A DNA stretch of 64,000 bases from RGIG5612 sp045546255. Its GTDB lineage: Bacteria > Bacillota > Clostridia > Lachnospirales > Lachnospiraceae. Every line of letters begins with the position of its first letter. The first letter of the stretch is position 1. The stretch spans positions 8,614 to 72,613 of the forward strand of contig JAZQCK010000038.1 of assembly GCA_045546255.1 (NCBI GenBank). Direction: 5' to 3'. Below the pieces are notes generated by a model. That model did no database searches and was not told where the DNA came from. It was given only the letters and a program-made list of their open reading frames with translations. Position numbers and translations under genes: made by a program. This document shows, piece by piece, positions 24,300-33,444 of this stretch.

Positions 24300-25313
24300 T
24301 TATTCGTATTGGATTCCGAATTTTTCGGTATTAAACTTGCGGATCTCATCGCGGATCACTTCCAGGGATAACGGGAAGAAACTTGTCGGATCTCCGTATG
24401 TGATACTCGGGATAAAATGTCCTGCCGGTGTATAGGTTTCCAGAACACGCCGTGTCTCTTTGCGGATCTGCTCTTCTGTTGCATCTTCCGTATCAACCAG
24501 AGCGGTCTCGATGCCGCCCATCAGAGCCATGCGTCCGTCCAGTTCTTTCTGGATTGCAAGGATATCATTATCCGGAAGCACGCCCTGCCACAAGTCGATT
24601 CCGATCTCTGCCATATCAGAAACGATCGGCTGAAGGAAACTGTCCGCATGATGGATAACCAGAATATCATGTTCATGCGCATAATCATAAAGCTTCTTGT
24701 ACTGTGGCTTCAGAAACTCTCTCCAGACTTCCGGGCTCATGAACATGCTCTGCTTTGCGCCCCAATCATCATGGGAGAGAATAGCATCCGGATGGAATTT
24801 TTCTGTCAGGATGCGCAGGTATTCCAGTCGATGATTGCCAATCGCCTCACAAAGATCCATCATGTCATCCGGCTCTAAAAGGAAGTTCATCAGCGTGTCT
24901 TCAAAGCCCATCATGGAGTGAAGCTGCTCGAAAACTCCGGTCGTCATGAATGCCATCGTCATCTTCTGTGTGCGGTCGATCGCATCCACTCTTTTTTGGA
25001 ATTCATCCCAAACGGCCTGATCATTTTCGATCGGTGAAAGATCCGGGATCTCCACCTGGTCACGCCAGCAAGTGATGTCGGTAATTGCAAGTTTCGTGTG
25101 GTCCGGAATTGCTGCGATCTGATCCTCCGGCCAGACTTTCGTTACGCCCCATTTGGTAACAAACGGCTCCATTCCCTTATATGGTGCGCCGTGCACATAG
25201 ACGTTCACAGGATCACCTGGCAGCCATTCCACTGCTTCATATTCATTTACAATACGGTCCGGATGTCCGTCTTTTTTAATAGTCTCCAGAAAATTTTCGC
25301 GCGGTGTCAGCAT
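24300..25313 (-). CDS. Uroporphyrinogen decarboxylase-family protein (cobamide methyltransferase-like)
   Basis: 337 residues, TIM-barrel UroD superfamily (PF01208). In anaerobes most such proteins are not haem enzymes but corrinoid-dependent methyltransferases, for example demethylating methoxylated aromatics or methylamines. H-H-A-D-S-F near residue 217 and later Gly-rich G-G-I-E-T fit the metal/substrate site. No corrinoid protein gene lies next to it. It follows the MFS gene by 18 bases, probably co-transcribed, which suggests import plus demethylation of a small organic substrate. Confidence 0.72.
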   Translation of the reverse strand: MLTPRENFLETIKKDGHPDRIVNEYEAVEWLPGDPVNVYVHGAPYKGMEPFVTKWGVTKVWPEDQIAAIPDHTKLAITDITCWRDQVEIPDLSPIENDQAVWDEFQKRVDAIDRTQKMTMAFMTTGVFEQLHSMMGFEDTLMNFLLEPDDMMDLCEAIGNHRLEYLRILTEKFHPDAILSHDDWGAKQSMFMSPEVWREFLKPQYKKLYDYAHEHDILVIHHADSFLQPIVSDMAEIGIDLWQGVLPDNDILAIQKELDGRMALMGGIETALVDTEDATEEQIRKETRRVLETYTPAGHFIPSITYGDPTSFFPLSLEVIRDEIRKFNTEKFGIQYE

Positions 25314-25331
25314 GTGAATACCTCTACTTTC

Positions 25332-26636
25332 TTATTTCATCAGTTCCTGTGTGAATTTCTCTGCCTGCTCTTCTGTCATGAAGTCACGGTTGTACTCGTG
25401 CTCTTTGATGAAGCAGACGATGATAACAACTACGATCGATGCTGCTGCAGCAATGATGTAGGATAATCTTAAGTTTCCGGTTGCGTTGAGGACCGTACCA
25501 TTTACGAAGAATCCTAAAGAGGAAACCAGTGCCTGGATCGGGAACAGCACACTGTTCACTTTTGCAAATCCGTGGCGTCCGAAGACTGCTGCCGGAAGAG
25601 ATGTTGTAAAGTTTGCAGAACCGCCGAGTGCAACAGCGAACATAACTAAGAAGATAATAACCAGCGGACGTTTTTCCGTAACTTCCAGTAACAGAGCAAC
25701 AGCATACCAGATACCGAACATGATCATGGTTTTCTTTGTACCGAGTTTCTGATCCAGTGCGCCGATCAGCCAGGAACCTGCGATACCGGCGAATGCAAGG
25801 ATCGTCATGATGCCGACTGCCTCAGCCTGAGTAAATCCAATTTCCTGATTACGAACAACCAGCTGTGTAATAATTACAGTAGATACGAACTGGAATCCGC
25901 CAGAAGCGATGGCAACCAGCCAGAAGGTTTTTCTCTTAAGGAGTTTCTTGACAGTCCATCCACCATCTTCATCGATTGCTTCGTTGAAATATTCTTTTTC
26001 GAACTCTTCGTCAGTAACGTTGTCCGGATTGATGCCTCTTTCCTGCGGAGTGTTTCTGATACAGAGAATACCAACGATTGCAAGAAGAACGACCAGGATG
26101 GCAGGAATGATCACTGCATTAGTAACGCCCATTTTGCTTACAAGCCATGTGATCAGCGGTACGAAGAAACCGGTCGCCATGTTATGTCCCATTGTCGTGT
26201 ATCCCATAACGATACCTTTTTTCTTCGGGAACCACTGTGCGACCAGGGCGCCGCCTGCGATGTAGCCTGCGCTCATGCAGCCGATCGTGCAGATGCAAAG
26301 GAAGATTGCATATACTGCAAGACTGCCTGCACGACCCATTCCAAAATAGCCGATACCGCCTAAGATCAGGCAGATGAAAGATGTGACTCTAGGTCCGATC
26401 TTTCGGTTGACCGCACCCATGACAAAGAAAAAGATGACGCCGACCATTGCTGCAACGGTTCCCATCTGGAGAACACTGCCGGCAGGAACGCCAAGTTTTT
26501 CTGCGACTGCCGGAGCAACAATATTGGAACTGTCGTTAACCATGCCGGCATAAAACCAGAACATGAGCAGACAGTAAATGATCGTGCCCCATCCTTTACC
26601 AAAGCCAAACAATTCTTTTACTTTTGATTTTTTCAT
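25332..26636 (-). CDS. MFS transporter, OFA (oxalate/formate antiporter-like) type
   Basis: 434 residues with 12 hydrophobic segments and a cytoplasmic loop of about 45 residues in the middle (rich in D/E). Signature-like N-R-K-I-G-P-R between helices 2 and 3 and W-F-P-K-K-K-G between 4 and 5 are typical of the OFA branch, which carries organic acids. It is the first gene of the unit with the UroD-like protein. The substrate is unknown; a plant aromatic acid is consistent with its partner. Confidence 0.8.
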   Translation of the reverse strand: MKKSKVKELFGFGKGWGTIIYCLLMFWFYAGMVNDSSNIVAPAVAEKLGVPAGSVLQMGTVAAMVGVIFFFVMGAVNRKIGPRVTSFICLILGGIGYFGMGRAGSLAVYAIFLCICTIGCMSAGYIAGGALVAQWFPKKKGIVMGYTTMGHNMATGFFVPLITWLVSKMGVTNAVIIPAILVVLLAIVGILCIRNTPQERGINPDNVTDEEFEKEYFNEAIDEDGGWTVKKLLKRKTFWLVAIASGGFQFVSTVIITQLVVRNQEIGFTQAEAVGIMTILAFAGIAGSWLIGALDQKLGTKKTMIMFGIWYAVALLLEVTEKRPLVIIFLVMFAVALGGSANFTTSLPAAVFGRHGFAKVNSVLFPIQALVSSLGFFVNGTVLNATGNLRLSYIIAAAASIVVVIIVCFIKEHEYNRDFMTEEQAEKFTQELMK

Positions 26637-26726
26637 TTCTCTTACCCCACTAAATCATGTCTAACGATTGTTGATAAAACAAAATTATCAAACTTAGCAG
26701 GGTGTGTAAAATGAATGGTTGGCGTT

Positions 26727-26751
26727 CTTGGATTCCAAAATGGAATCCAAG
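26727..26751. terminator. Perfect hairpin after the lipoprotein gene
   Basis: CTTGGATTCCA-AAA-TGGAATCCAAG, four bases from the lipoprotein stop. The T-run is on the plus-strand side only, so its role as a minus-strand terminator is uncertain. Confidence 0.5.
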
Positions 26752-26754
26752 ATT

Positions 26755-27525
26755 TTATTCACCAGACATGCTGTAATAAGTAAGATTCATGCCTTCCATC
26801 GTGGTAGAGTTCGCCTCTGCGTCATAGAGGAATCTGAAATCCAGCGAATAGCACATCATCGTCTCGCCTTGCGGAACCATACGGTCATAGCTTATTTCGA
26901 TGATCGTACCGGCCACGGAGTCAGAAGATACGCGAAGATCCGCATACGGATTTCCAAGTTTTTCAATCACGTCCTCCATCGGCGTGCCGTATGTCAAACC
27001 TTCATAGCTGTAGGGAATCGTAAACTCCGCTATTCCACCGGAAAATCCATAAACCGGAAACTCTGCAATCGGTGCCGGCTGGTCAGACGGGTTTCTCATC
27101 AAAGAAAGTATCGCTTGTTTTCCGTCTCTGTGTAAGGTGACGCCAAAACTCGCTTGTGGGTCAACAGTGTCACCTGGCTTTTCCACGTCAAAGCCAAGCG
27201 TTTCGAGATCTTTGACCTTGGTCTCTCCGACCTTGATCGAAATTCCGTCAATTTCCACTTCGTTGCTGAAATCCTTTTCCGGCCTATCTTCTCCGAAATC
27301 CCAATAGCAAGTCTGATAACTTTCATCGGAATCATCGATGTATCGCTCCGCACCCGAGGTATCAACATTTGCTTCGATATATGCAATGGCACTCTCGAGG
27401 TCTTCGTGAAGTTTGGCCGGATCTGCCGGCACAGAAGATTCGACCTCGATCGGCGAGATATCGCCGCATGCGCACATGCAAAGTGCAAGTGCCAGTATCA
27501 TAAAAATCGCTGCAAGTTTTTTCAT
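26755..27525 (-). CDS. Lipoprotein of unknown function
   Basis: 256 residues from the ATG at 27525 with AAAGGAG upstream. The signal peptide ends at a Cys-rich lipobox (L-A-L-C-M-C-A-C-G). The mature part is acidic, with a repeated strand pattern and an E-V-E-I-D-G-I-S-I-K-V-G-E motif like domains with a truncated SmpA/BLIP-type fold. No enzyme motif is seen. It sits between the MFS and ene-reductase genes on the same strand but has a hairpin after it. Confidence 0.55.
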   Translation of the reverse strand: MKKLAAIFMILALALCMCACGDISPIEVESSVPADPAKLHEDLESAIAYIEANVDTSGAERYIDDSDESYQTCYWDFGEDRPEKDFSNEVEIDGISIKVGETKVKDLETLGFDVEKPGDTVDPQASFGVTLHRDGKQAILSLMRNPSDQPAPIAEFPVYGFSGGIAEFTIPYSYEGLTYGTPMEDVIEKLGNPYADLRVSSDSVAGTIIEISYDRMVPQGETMMCYSLDFRFLYDAEANSTTMEGMNLTYYSMSGE

Positions 27526-27609
27526 ATTCGTCTCCTTTGATGTCAAAGTATTAGTTTCATATTTTGTATTATTATACCATGCGCTTGTGCAAATTATGAA
27601 GTGGCTGCA

Positions 27610-27642
27610 GAAAAGAGGCGGAGCGCACGCCCTGCCTCTTTA
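27610..27642 (-). terminator. Terminator downstream of the ene-reductase gene
   Basis: AAAGAGGC/GCCTCTTT stem with a G/C-rich loop, 43 bases after the stop of the 27685-29703 gene. Confidence 0.5.
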
Positions 27643-27684
27643 ACCCCTCTCCTTTTTGCCCAGTTATGGAAAGTGATTCGTAAC

Positions 27685-29703
27685 TTATTCTTTAATAAAA
27701 GCGATGGACTCGTCACTTGCGCCAACCTTAAGCGCAGCAATGTAGCCGGTTCTTGTACACTGATCAACTTTACCAGGTTTGATTGCATCACCGATGACAT
27801 AAACTTTTGCATCGCCGGCAGCTTCCTTCAGATCAGAGTAATCTACACTCTTCATACCGAGTGCATAAACAACGGTATCTGCTTCGAGTTCCTGAACGCC
27901 GTTTTCATTTTCGATCTTGACACTGTGATCCGTGATCTCAAGGCACTTCGTCTTCGGAAGCATCACCATGTTATTCTTTTCCATCTCCCAGATCAAAGCC
28001 TCTCTGTACATACCGAAGGACTCGTTTGCAATGCGGTCAAGCATTTCAACAACCGTGACTTCATGGCCTGTCTTTTGCAGGAACAGACCTGTCTCGCAGC
28101 CAACCAGACCGCCGCCGATCATGACAACTTTCTTGCCGACTTCACAGGTGCCGTCATAGATTTCCATTGCCTGATGAGCATTCTCGATTCCCTGAATCGG
28201 CGGGCATGCGGGCTTAGAGCCGGTTGCGATGATGATCTCATCTGCCTGGAATTCACGGATGAAGTCCGGTGTTGCTTCTGTATTTAAGCAAATTTCGGCA
28301 TCCGTTTCTTTCAGCTCTCTGATCAGCGTATCCTTGAAATTACGAAGATCCGGTTTATCAATATCAACATCGGTGAAGTATAAAAGTCCGCCGAGTTTAT
28401 CTGTCTTTTCAACCAGTGTTACTTTATGTCCTCTTCTAGATGCCGTAAGTGCTGCCTGAATGCCGGCGATTCCGCCGCCGATCACGAGCACTTTTTGGGA
28501 TCCTTTTTCAGCAGGCGGAAGCTGCTCCGGATCAAACGGAAGATGTGCCATCGGGTTGATCGTACAGTAACCAACATAAACGGAAAGCTCTTCACTGTTG
28601 AACGGAAGATCTGTGTAACCTTCTTCCGGTGAACCCGGGAAGCATTTGTAGCATCTTAAGCATCTGTGGATCTGGTCCTCTTTTCCGTCCATACATTTCT
28701 GAACGAAATTCGGATCTGCGAGCATCTGTCTGCCCAGGATAACGAAGTCGATCTTTCCATCAGCGATTGCCTTGTCTGCCTGCTCCGGAGAGTTGATACC
28801 GCCAACAGCACCAACCGGCAGGGAGGTATAAGTCTTAACAATTGCAGCCGGTTCAATATTCAGGCCATGCTCATGGAACATGCTGGATTCCGTACCGGAT
28901 TTAACAGACTCTTCATAGATACCGCAAGTGATATGAACAGACGTCAGATACGGCTCAACCATCTTGATGAATTCACCGGTCTCCTGCGGAGTGATTCCGC
29001 CTGGCTGATGATCGGTTCCATCAATACGAAGCTCGATCAGGAAATCAGGGCCGACTGCCTCTCTGACTGCTTGAATGATCTGCTTCGGGAAACGTGCGCG
29101 GTTTTCAAGGGAGCCACCATACTCATCCGTTCTCTGGTTGATCAACGGTGAGAGGAACTGTGTAAAGAGGAATCCATGTCCGCCATGAAGAAGCACGCCG
29201 TCGAAGCCGGCTTTCTGCATGTAAGTTGCAGCAACTGCAAACTCATTTGCAACGCGGTCCATATCCTCTTTTGTCATTGGTCTTGAAGTGAAGCCTGCAT
29301 AGTTGGTCGTTGCACACGGACCGATAACTTCCTGCTCCGGAGAGAACGGAACTTTCTCTCTTCCCGGATGAGCAAGCTCTGCAAGTGCGATGCAATCATG
29401 CGCCTTGATCCTGTCCGCATAAGTCTTGATCGCATTAAAGGTTTCCATATCCTCTTCCGGTTTCGCAAAATCAAATTTGCGGAAGCCCGGGATACGGTCA
29501 GCATCTGTAAAGTTGACGTCAGTTTCGCCCAGGATAACGCAGGCATTTCCGCCTTTTGCCGGGCCTTCCAGCTTACGGTAGGAAACTTCCGCAGCTTCCG
29601 GATTTAAGGCGATCAGACTGAATGCCATTGGAGAACTGACGACGCGGTTTTTGTAAACTTTATTCCCTACTTTCATAGGGCTCAGTAAGTGTTCAAATTT
29701 CAT
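27685..29703 (-). CDS. FMN/FAD/4Fe-4S ene-reductase (2,4-dienoyl-CoA reductase / OYE-like)
   Basis: 672 residues. Residues 1-360 are an Old Yellow Enzyme TIM barrel (H-G-G-H-G-F-L-F-T-Q-F-L-S-P), a Cys cluster follows (C-L-R-C-Y-K-C), then FAD (I-G-G-G-I-A-G-I) and NAD(P) (I-G-G-G-L-V-G-C-E-T-G) domains. Family members reduce C=C bonds next to carbonyls: dienoyl-CoA, cinnamates, flavones, or bile-acid intermediates. Divergent LysR gene at 29855 probably controls it. Which substrate is used cannot be told; neighbours favour plant phenolics. Confidence 0.87.
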   Translation of the reverse strand: MKFEHLLSPMKVGNKVYKNRVVSSPMAFSLIALNPEAAEVSYRKLEGPAKGGNACVILGETDVNFTDADRIPGFRKFDFAKPEEDMETFNAIKTYADRIKAHDCIALAELAHPGREKVPFSPEQEVIGPCATTNYAGFTSRPMTKEDMDRVANEFAVAATYMQKAGFDGVLLHGGHGFLFTQFLSPLINQRTDEYGGSLENRARFPKQIIQAVREAVGPDFLIELRIDGTDHQPGGITPQETGEFIKMVEPYLTSVHITCGIYEESVKSGTESSMFHEHGLNIEPAAIVKTYTSLPVGAVGGINSPEQADKAIADGKIDFVILGRQMLADPNFVQKCMDGKEDQIHRCLRCYKCFPGSPEEGYTDLPFNSEELSVYVGYCTINPMAHLPFDPEQLPPAEKGSQKVLVIGGGIAGIQAALTASRRGHKVTLVEKTDKLGGLLYFTDVDIDKPDLRNFKDTLIRELKETDAEICLNTEATPDFIREFQADEIIIATGSKPACPPIQGIENAHQAMEIYDGTCEVGKKVVMIGGGLVGCETGLFLQKTGHEVTVVEMLDRIANESFGMYREALIWEMEKNNMVMLPKTKCLEITDHSVKIENENGVQELEADTVVYALGMKSVDYSDLKEAAGDAKVYVIGDAIKPGKVDQCTRTGYIAALKVGASDESIAFIKE

Positions 29704-29854
29704 TTTTCTTCTCCTTCCAACAAGAATCTTTATATAAAATAATAAACCTCATTCTTATTTTATTACTTATTAATTGTAGAGAGAAATTGATAATATTTTC
29801 AAGATTGATAAATATTATTTATTAATATATGATAGGGAAGAAGGGAGATGTATT

Positions 29855-30763
29855 ATGACAAGCAGTCAGCTGAATCTTTTTTTAGTCGTTGCAAAGCATT
29901 TGAATTTTTCCGCTGCAGCCAAGGAGCTGTACATGACACAGCCGGCCGTAAGCCACCAGATTGTTGCCCTCGAGAAGGAGCTGGGAACCAAGCTCTTTCA
30001 ACGCAGCACGCGAAAGATCCAGTTAACGCACAGCGGCGAATTGTTTTTAGAGGATGCGAAGCGGATCCTGGATTTGGAAGATGCAGCGAAGGAACGGATC
30101 CTTCTTTCCAAAAGCTCCGGCGACCTTTCGCTTTCCATCTGCTATCTTTTAGACCCCTGCCATTCCTTTCTTCCCAAACTCTGCGTCAAAATGCAGGAAC
30201 AATTCCCTCAGGTCAAAATTCAGCTTCAGCGCATGGACGCCAGGAATCTAGATACCTCGATGGATCAGAACCTTTATGATATGTATTTCTCTCTATCGCG
30301 GGATCTTGGAAACCATCCCGAATATGCAAAAAAGGATATCCTTGACGATACCCTTTGTTTGATCTGTCCGGAAAACCATCCCTGCTCCCGACTCACAAAA
30401 ATCGATTATAATAAGCTCTCTTCTGAGCGCGTCTTTATGATGGATCCGGAAAACGCTTTGTTTATGCATCGTCAGATCCTTCAGCTTTGCCGCTCGATCA
30501 ACTTTGTTCCACAGCGGATTTCTTACTGTTCCTCCTTAGAGGAAGTTCTGTTTCAGGTGGAATCGGGCCTTGGAGTAGCGATCCTTCCGATGCGTAGCTG
30601 CTCCCACACGGCGCATTCTATCAGTTACATTCCACTGTCCGGCAATTCTTCACAGATGAAGCTCGGTGTTGCCTGGCTTTTAAACTCAGACAACCCCGCC
30701 ATCGAATGGATGCTCGAGATCCTGGAACAGTCCCAGCAGGAACACCCTGAGTGGTTTCGCTAA
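29855..30763 (+). CDS. LysR family transcriptional regulator
   Basis: 302 residues: winged HTH at about 1-60 (F-S-A-A-A-K-E-L-Y-M-T-Q-P-A-V-S-H-Q) then the effector domain. It is transcribed away from the ene-reductase gene across a 151-base, very A/T-rich gap, the usual layout for autoregulation and control of the divergent target. A GGGAGATG lies upstream of the ATG. The effector is unknown. Confidence 0.88.
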   Translation: MTSSQLNLFLVVAKHLNFSAAAKELYMTQPAVSHQIVALEKELGTKLFQRSTRKIQLTHSGELFLEDAKRILDLEDAAKERILLSKSSGDLSLSICYLLDPCHSFLPKLCVKMQEQFPQVKIQLQRMDARNLDTSMDQNLYDMYFSLSRDLGNHPEYAKKDILDDTLCLICPENHPCSRLTKIDYNKLSSERVFMMDPENALFMHRQILQLCRSINFVPQRISYCSSLEEVLFQVESGLGVAILPMRSCSHTAHSISYIPLSGNSSQMKLGVAWLLNSDNPAIEWMLEILEQSQQEHPEWFR

Positions 30764-30779
30764 GCGCCCTCTCGCCGCA

Positions 30780-31448
30780 TCAAATAATTCCAAGCGGAAT
30801 CAGGACGACCAACAGAACTGCGACCAGAACCCACTCAGTAATCAGGAATGCTTTTCTCTTCTTCGGCTTCATGTCCGGCACATAGTTTGCGGCCAGGAAG
30901 AACGGAATATAAGTTGTGATAAATACCGGCAGCACGCCCCACCATTTATAAACCCAGATGAAGGAGTGGTTGCTGGTTCCCGCAAGGAAAGATTCCACCA
31001 GCGCAAAGAGGAGTGCCATACCGATGGCGCCGGCCAGTTTGCAGCTGATTCCGCCTTTTCCATTTTTCGACAGATACCTCTTCGTTCTGTCCTTCGGCAG
31101 CATCTTGAAGGAGATGATCCCTGCAAGTGAAAACATCATGGAAAGTTCCCAGCAGACACCAATCAGCAAAATAAACGTGGTCGATGCGTTAGAAACAGAC
31201 CAGAGCGGATAACCAAAGATGTGTCCGATCACAGCGTTTGCGATTTCGTACAGCCAGTGCACTCCGTAAAGCGCAAGCCCGGCATAAACCGCCTCATAAT
31301 TTTTCTTATTGATTTCGGACCAGTAAACGTAAAATACAACAGCGAGTATAAAGATAAACGTCCAGTTAAAGTTTTCAGTGCTTCTTACAATAATGCTGTC
31401 CACAAGGCTCATCGCCTCCTGTGAACCGTCACCCCAAAATACAAACAT
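30780..31448 (-). CDS. Multi-pass membrane protein of unknown function
   Basis: 222 residues with about six hydrophobic segments (roughly 27-44, 54-75, 85-112, 138-157, 167-187, 200-220) and a basic loop between the third and fourth (K-D-R-T-K-R-Y-L-S-K). AGAGGTG precedes the ATG. No family is recognised. It converges on the LysR gene with 16 bases between stops. Confidence 0.55.
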   Translation of the reverse strand: MFVFWGDGSQEAMSLVDSIIVRSTENFNWTFIFILAVVFYVYWSEINKKNYEAVYAGLALYGVHWLYEIANAVIGHIFGYPLWSVSNASTTFILLIGVCWELSMMFSLAGIISFKMLPKDRTKRYLSKNGKGGISCKLAGAIGMALLFALVESFLAGTSNHSFIWVYKWWGVLPVFITTYIPFFLAANYVPDMKPKKRKAFLITEWVLVAVLLVVLIPLGII

Positions 31449-31641
31449 GACTACACCTCTTCTCTTTCCTATCCTTCAGGAGACAAAAGCTTAGCCTCCC
31501 ATTATCCCTAACTGTAACGATATGTGATTCGCGCCCTCCTTGTAAGTCCGTTTTACGTGGTTATTATAGCACGGGTGACTCGTTGGGAATATAGGCTGAA
31601 AAGAAGAAACTCTAAGAAATACCAGATTCATAATCCTACAC

Positions 31642-31669
31642 TTGATTAATTTATAAGTAGGAATATAAT
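31642..31669 (+). promoter_or_regulatory. Promoter of the ZIP transporter gene
   Basis: TTGATT, 16-base spacer, TATAAT. The start point would fall in the palindrome that follows. Confidence 0.65.
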
Positions 31670-31672
31670 AGT

Positions 31673-31690
31673 AGTTAGCACTTGCTAACT
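31673..31690. promoter_or_regulatory. Palindromic operator, probable metalloregulator site
   Basis: AGTTAGCA-CT-TGCTAACT, perfect eight-base arms, four bases after the -10 of the ZIP gene promoter, so a bound repressor would block initiation. The G-T-T-A-G core resembles DtxR/MntR-type boxes, which fits a metal transporter target. Confidence 0.6.
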
Positions 31691-31691
31691 T

Positions 31692-31748
31692 ATGATCAAA
31701 AACGATTAATTAGAGAAGAATACGAAAAACGATTTATTAGGGAAGGAT
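31692..31748 (+). repeat. 27-base in-frame tandem duplication in the ZIP leader
   Basis: AACGATTAATTAGAGAAGAA and its near-copy AACGATTTATTAGGGAAGGA follow each other 27 bases apart, so a reading frame across both would repeat K-R-x-I-R-E-x-Y-E. It may be leader sequence rather than protein. Confidence 0.5.
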
Positions 31749-31759
31749 ATGAAAATAAA

Positions 31760-32539
31760 ATGAAAACGATCATACTGGGACTTCTGATTCCATTTATTGG
31801 AACAGCAGCAGGAGCAGCCTGCGTGTTCATTTTAAAGAAAGATTTGAAAGTCGGTGTGCAAAGGGCGCTCACCGGATTTGCTGCCGGCGTCATGGTCGCC
31901 GCATCTATCTGGAGCCTGATCGTTCCTGCGATTGAACAATCCGCTCCGATGGGACGTTTCGCTTTTGTCCCTGCATTTATAGGCTTTTGGCTGGGCATCG
32001 GTTTCCTTCTTTTGCTCGACCATGTGATCCCGCATCTGCATGCACGCGTTAATCAGGCGGAGGGGCCGAAAAGCCGGCTGCAGCGGACAACGATGATGGT
32101 GCTTGCCGTGACGCTGCACAACATTCCGGAAGGAATGGCCGTCGGAGTCGTCTATGCAGGATTAGTAAGCGGTTCTGCCAACATCACAGCCGGCGGCGCT
32201 TTAGCGCTCGCTCTCGGTATCGCCATCCAAAATTTCCCGGAAGGCGCAATCATTTCCATGCCGCTCTATGCCGAAGGAAAAAGCAAAGCAAAGTGCTTTG
32301 GGCTCGGAGTTCTTTCCGGCGCAGTGGAACCTGTCTTTGGCGCGCTGACAGTCGCAATCGCCGGCCTTGTCGTACCGGCGATGCCTTACCTTCTTTCCTT
32401 TGCAGCCGGAGCTATGCTCTATGTTGTAGTGGAAGAATTGATCCCTGAGATGTCCGCTGGAAAACATTCCAACATCGGCGTCATTTCATTCGCGGTCGGC
32501 TTCAGCATCATGATGGCGCTCGATGTCGCGCTGGGATGA
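31760..32539 (+). CDS. ZIP family divalent metal transporter
   Basis: 259 residues from the ATG at 31760, where the first membrane helix begins; an in-frame extension to 31682 adds a repeated charged leader of doubtful status. Eight hydrophobic segments are seen. The metal-path helices carry H-N-I-P-E-G-M near residue 140 and N-F-P-E-G-A, and the intracellular loop has H-V-I-P-H-L-H. It imports zinc, iron or manganese. The palindrome at its promoter suggests control by a DtxR- or Fur-like repressor. Confidence 0.85.
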   Translation: MKTIILGLLIPFIGTAAGAACVFILKKDLKVGVQRALTGFAAGVMVAASIWSLIVPAIEQSAPMGRFAFVPAFIGFWLGIGFLLLLDHVIPHLHARVNQAEGPKSRLQRTTMMVLAVTLHNIPEGMAVGVVYAGLVSGSANITAGGALALALGIAIQNFPEGAIISMPLYAEGKSKAKCFGLGVLSGAVEPVFGALTVAIAGLVVPAMPYLLSFAAGAMLYVVVEELIPEMSAGKHSNIGVISFAVGFSIMMALDVALG

Positions 32540-32569
32540 TGATTATTGTATGATTCTTTGCTCCGAAAG

Positions 32570-33094
32570 TCACACTTCAATTTCAAACAGCTCAAAGTCC
32601 TGCCAGCCTACATCCTCATAAAACATCGATAAGGTTTCCACGTAGGAAAAGCCAAGTTCAGGATAGAGCCGCTCCGCCGGAAGGTTTCCTTTCAGTACAT
32701 CTAATCGGACAGTTTTCATTTTGCTTTCTTTGGCCATCTCCAGCACAAAGCGCACCATTTCTTTTGCTAGTCCTTTTCTAAAATGATCAGGGTGCACGCC
32801 CAGCATATGAATCACAAGGAGTTCTTCCGGAAGCGCTTTGATCTTCCAGTGTGCTTTTTCATATTCCTCATTAAACTTATGATTTACAACCATTGTTGCA
32901 GCAATTTCGCCCTGCAGCATTCCACAGAACAGACAGCCGGCTTCGATTTCGTTCTGAAGCTCTTTCGGGTCCGGATAAATATCTTTCTGCCATCCCGGAC
33001 GATACTCCGACTTCTGGATTGCATCAATCAGGGAATGATAAAAGAGTCTGACCCTCGGATAGTCCTCCGGCTTTGCTATAACAATATCCATCAT
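32570..33094 (-). CDS. GNAT family N-acetyltransferase
   Basis: 174 residues. Acetyl-CoA-binding motif A is V-H-P-D-H-F-R-K-G-L-A near residue 100, followed by the motif B region R-L-Y-P-E-L-G-F near 145. It transfers acetyl groups to an unknown amine. Its start overlaps the stop of the TIGR04076 gene (ATGA). Confidence 0.83.
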   Translation of the reverse strand: MMDIVIAKPEDYPRVRLFYHSLIDAIQKSEYRPGWQKDIYPDPKELQNEIEAGCLFCGMLQGEIAATMVVNHKFNEEYEKAHWKIKALPEELLVIHMLGVHPDHFRKGLAKEMVRFVLEMAKESKMKTVRLDVLKGNLPAERLYPELGFSYVETLSMFYEDVGWQDFELFEIEV

Positions 33095-33405
33095 TTGGCA
33101 TCTTCCTCCATCGTCTCCAACAGAAAGCTGACCGGGCGAAAGCCGTCGTTGCAGGAAAGCATGGCAGACTTTTCGTTTTTCATCCAGCCGTCATACAGCC
33201 CTTCCGCACCATGCGAGAGCGCCATTACAAACGGCGAAAGCGTATCCCACGCGCTGTCGCAGAAGCCATCCGGCTTTTCCCAACCGTTTGCGATGAAGAC
33301 CATTCCCTCTTTCATGTCGCAGGGATTTTCCTGCGGGCTTTCATACTTTTCTATCAGGTCCTGATAGCAGGCCTTTTTCATAACAGTAATGCGCACTTTT
33401 TTCAT
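33091..33405 (-). CDS. TIGR04076 family protein
   Basis: 104 residues. The features C-D-M-K-E-G-M-V-F-I, F-C-D-S-A-W-D-T-L-S-P and L-S-C-N-D-G-F-R-P-V match this small Clostridial family, which has conserved Cys residues and no known function. AAAAGGAAAA precedes the ATG. It is translationally coupled to the GNAT gene. Confidence 0.78.
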   Translation of the reverse strand: MKKVRITVMKKACYQDLIEKYESPQENPCDMKEGMVFIANGWEKPDGFCDSAWDTLSPFVMALSHGAEGLYDGWMKNEKSAMLSCNDGFRPVSFLLETMEEDAK

Positions 33406-33444
33406 ATCATTTTCCTTTTGAGCAAATCGCCGGAACGAATGGCA

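Noticed and set aside
31673..31690. CIRCE element upstream of the ZIP gene (TTAGCAC...GCTAA).
   Set aside because: Arms are eight bases with a two-base gap, not nine with nine; better read as a metalloregulator palindrome.
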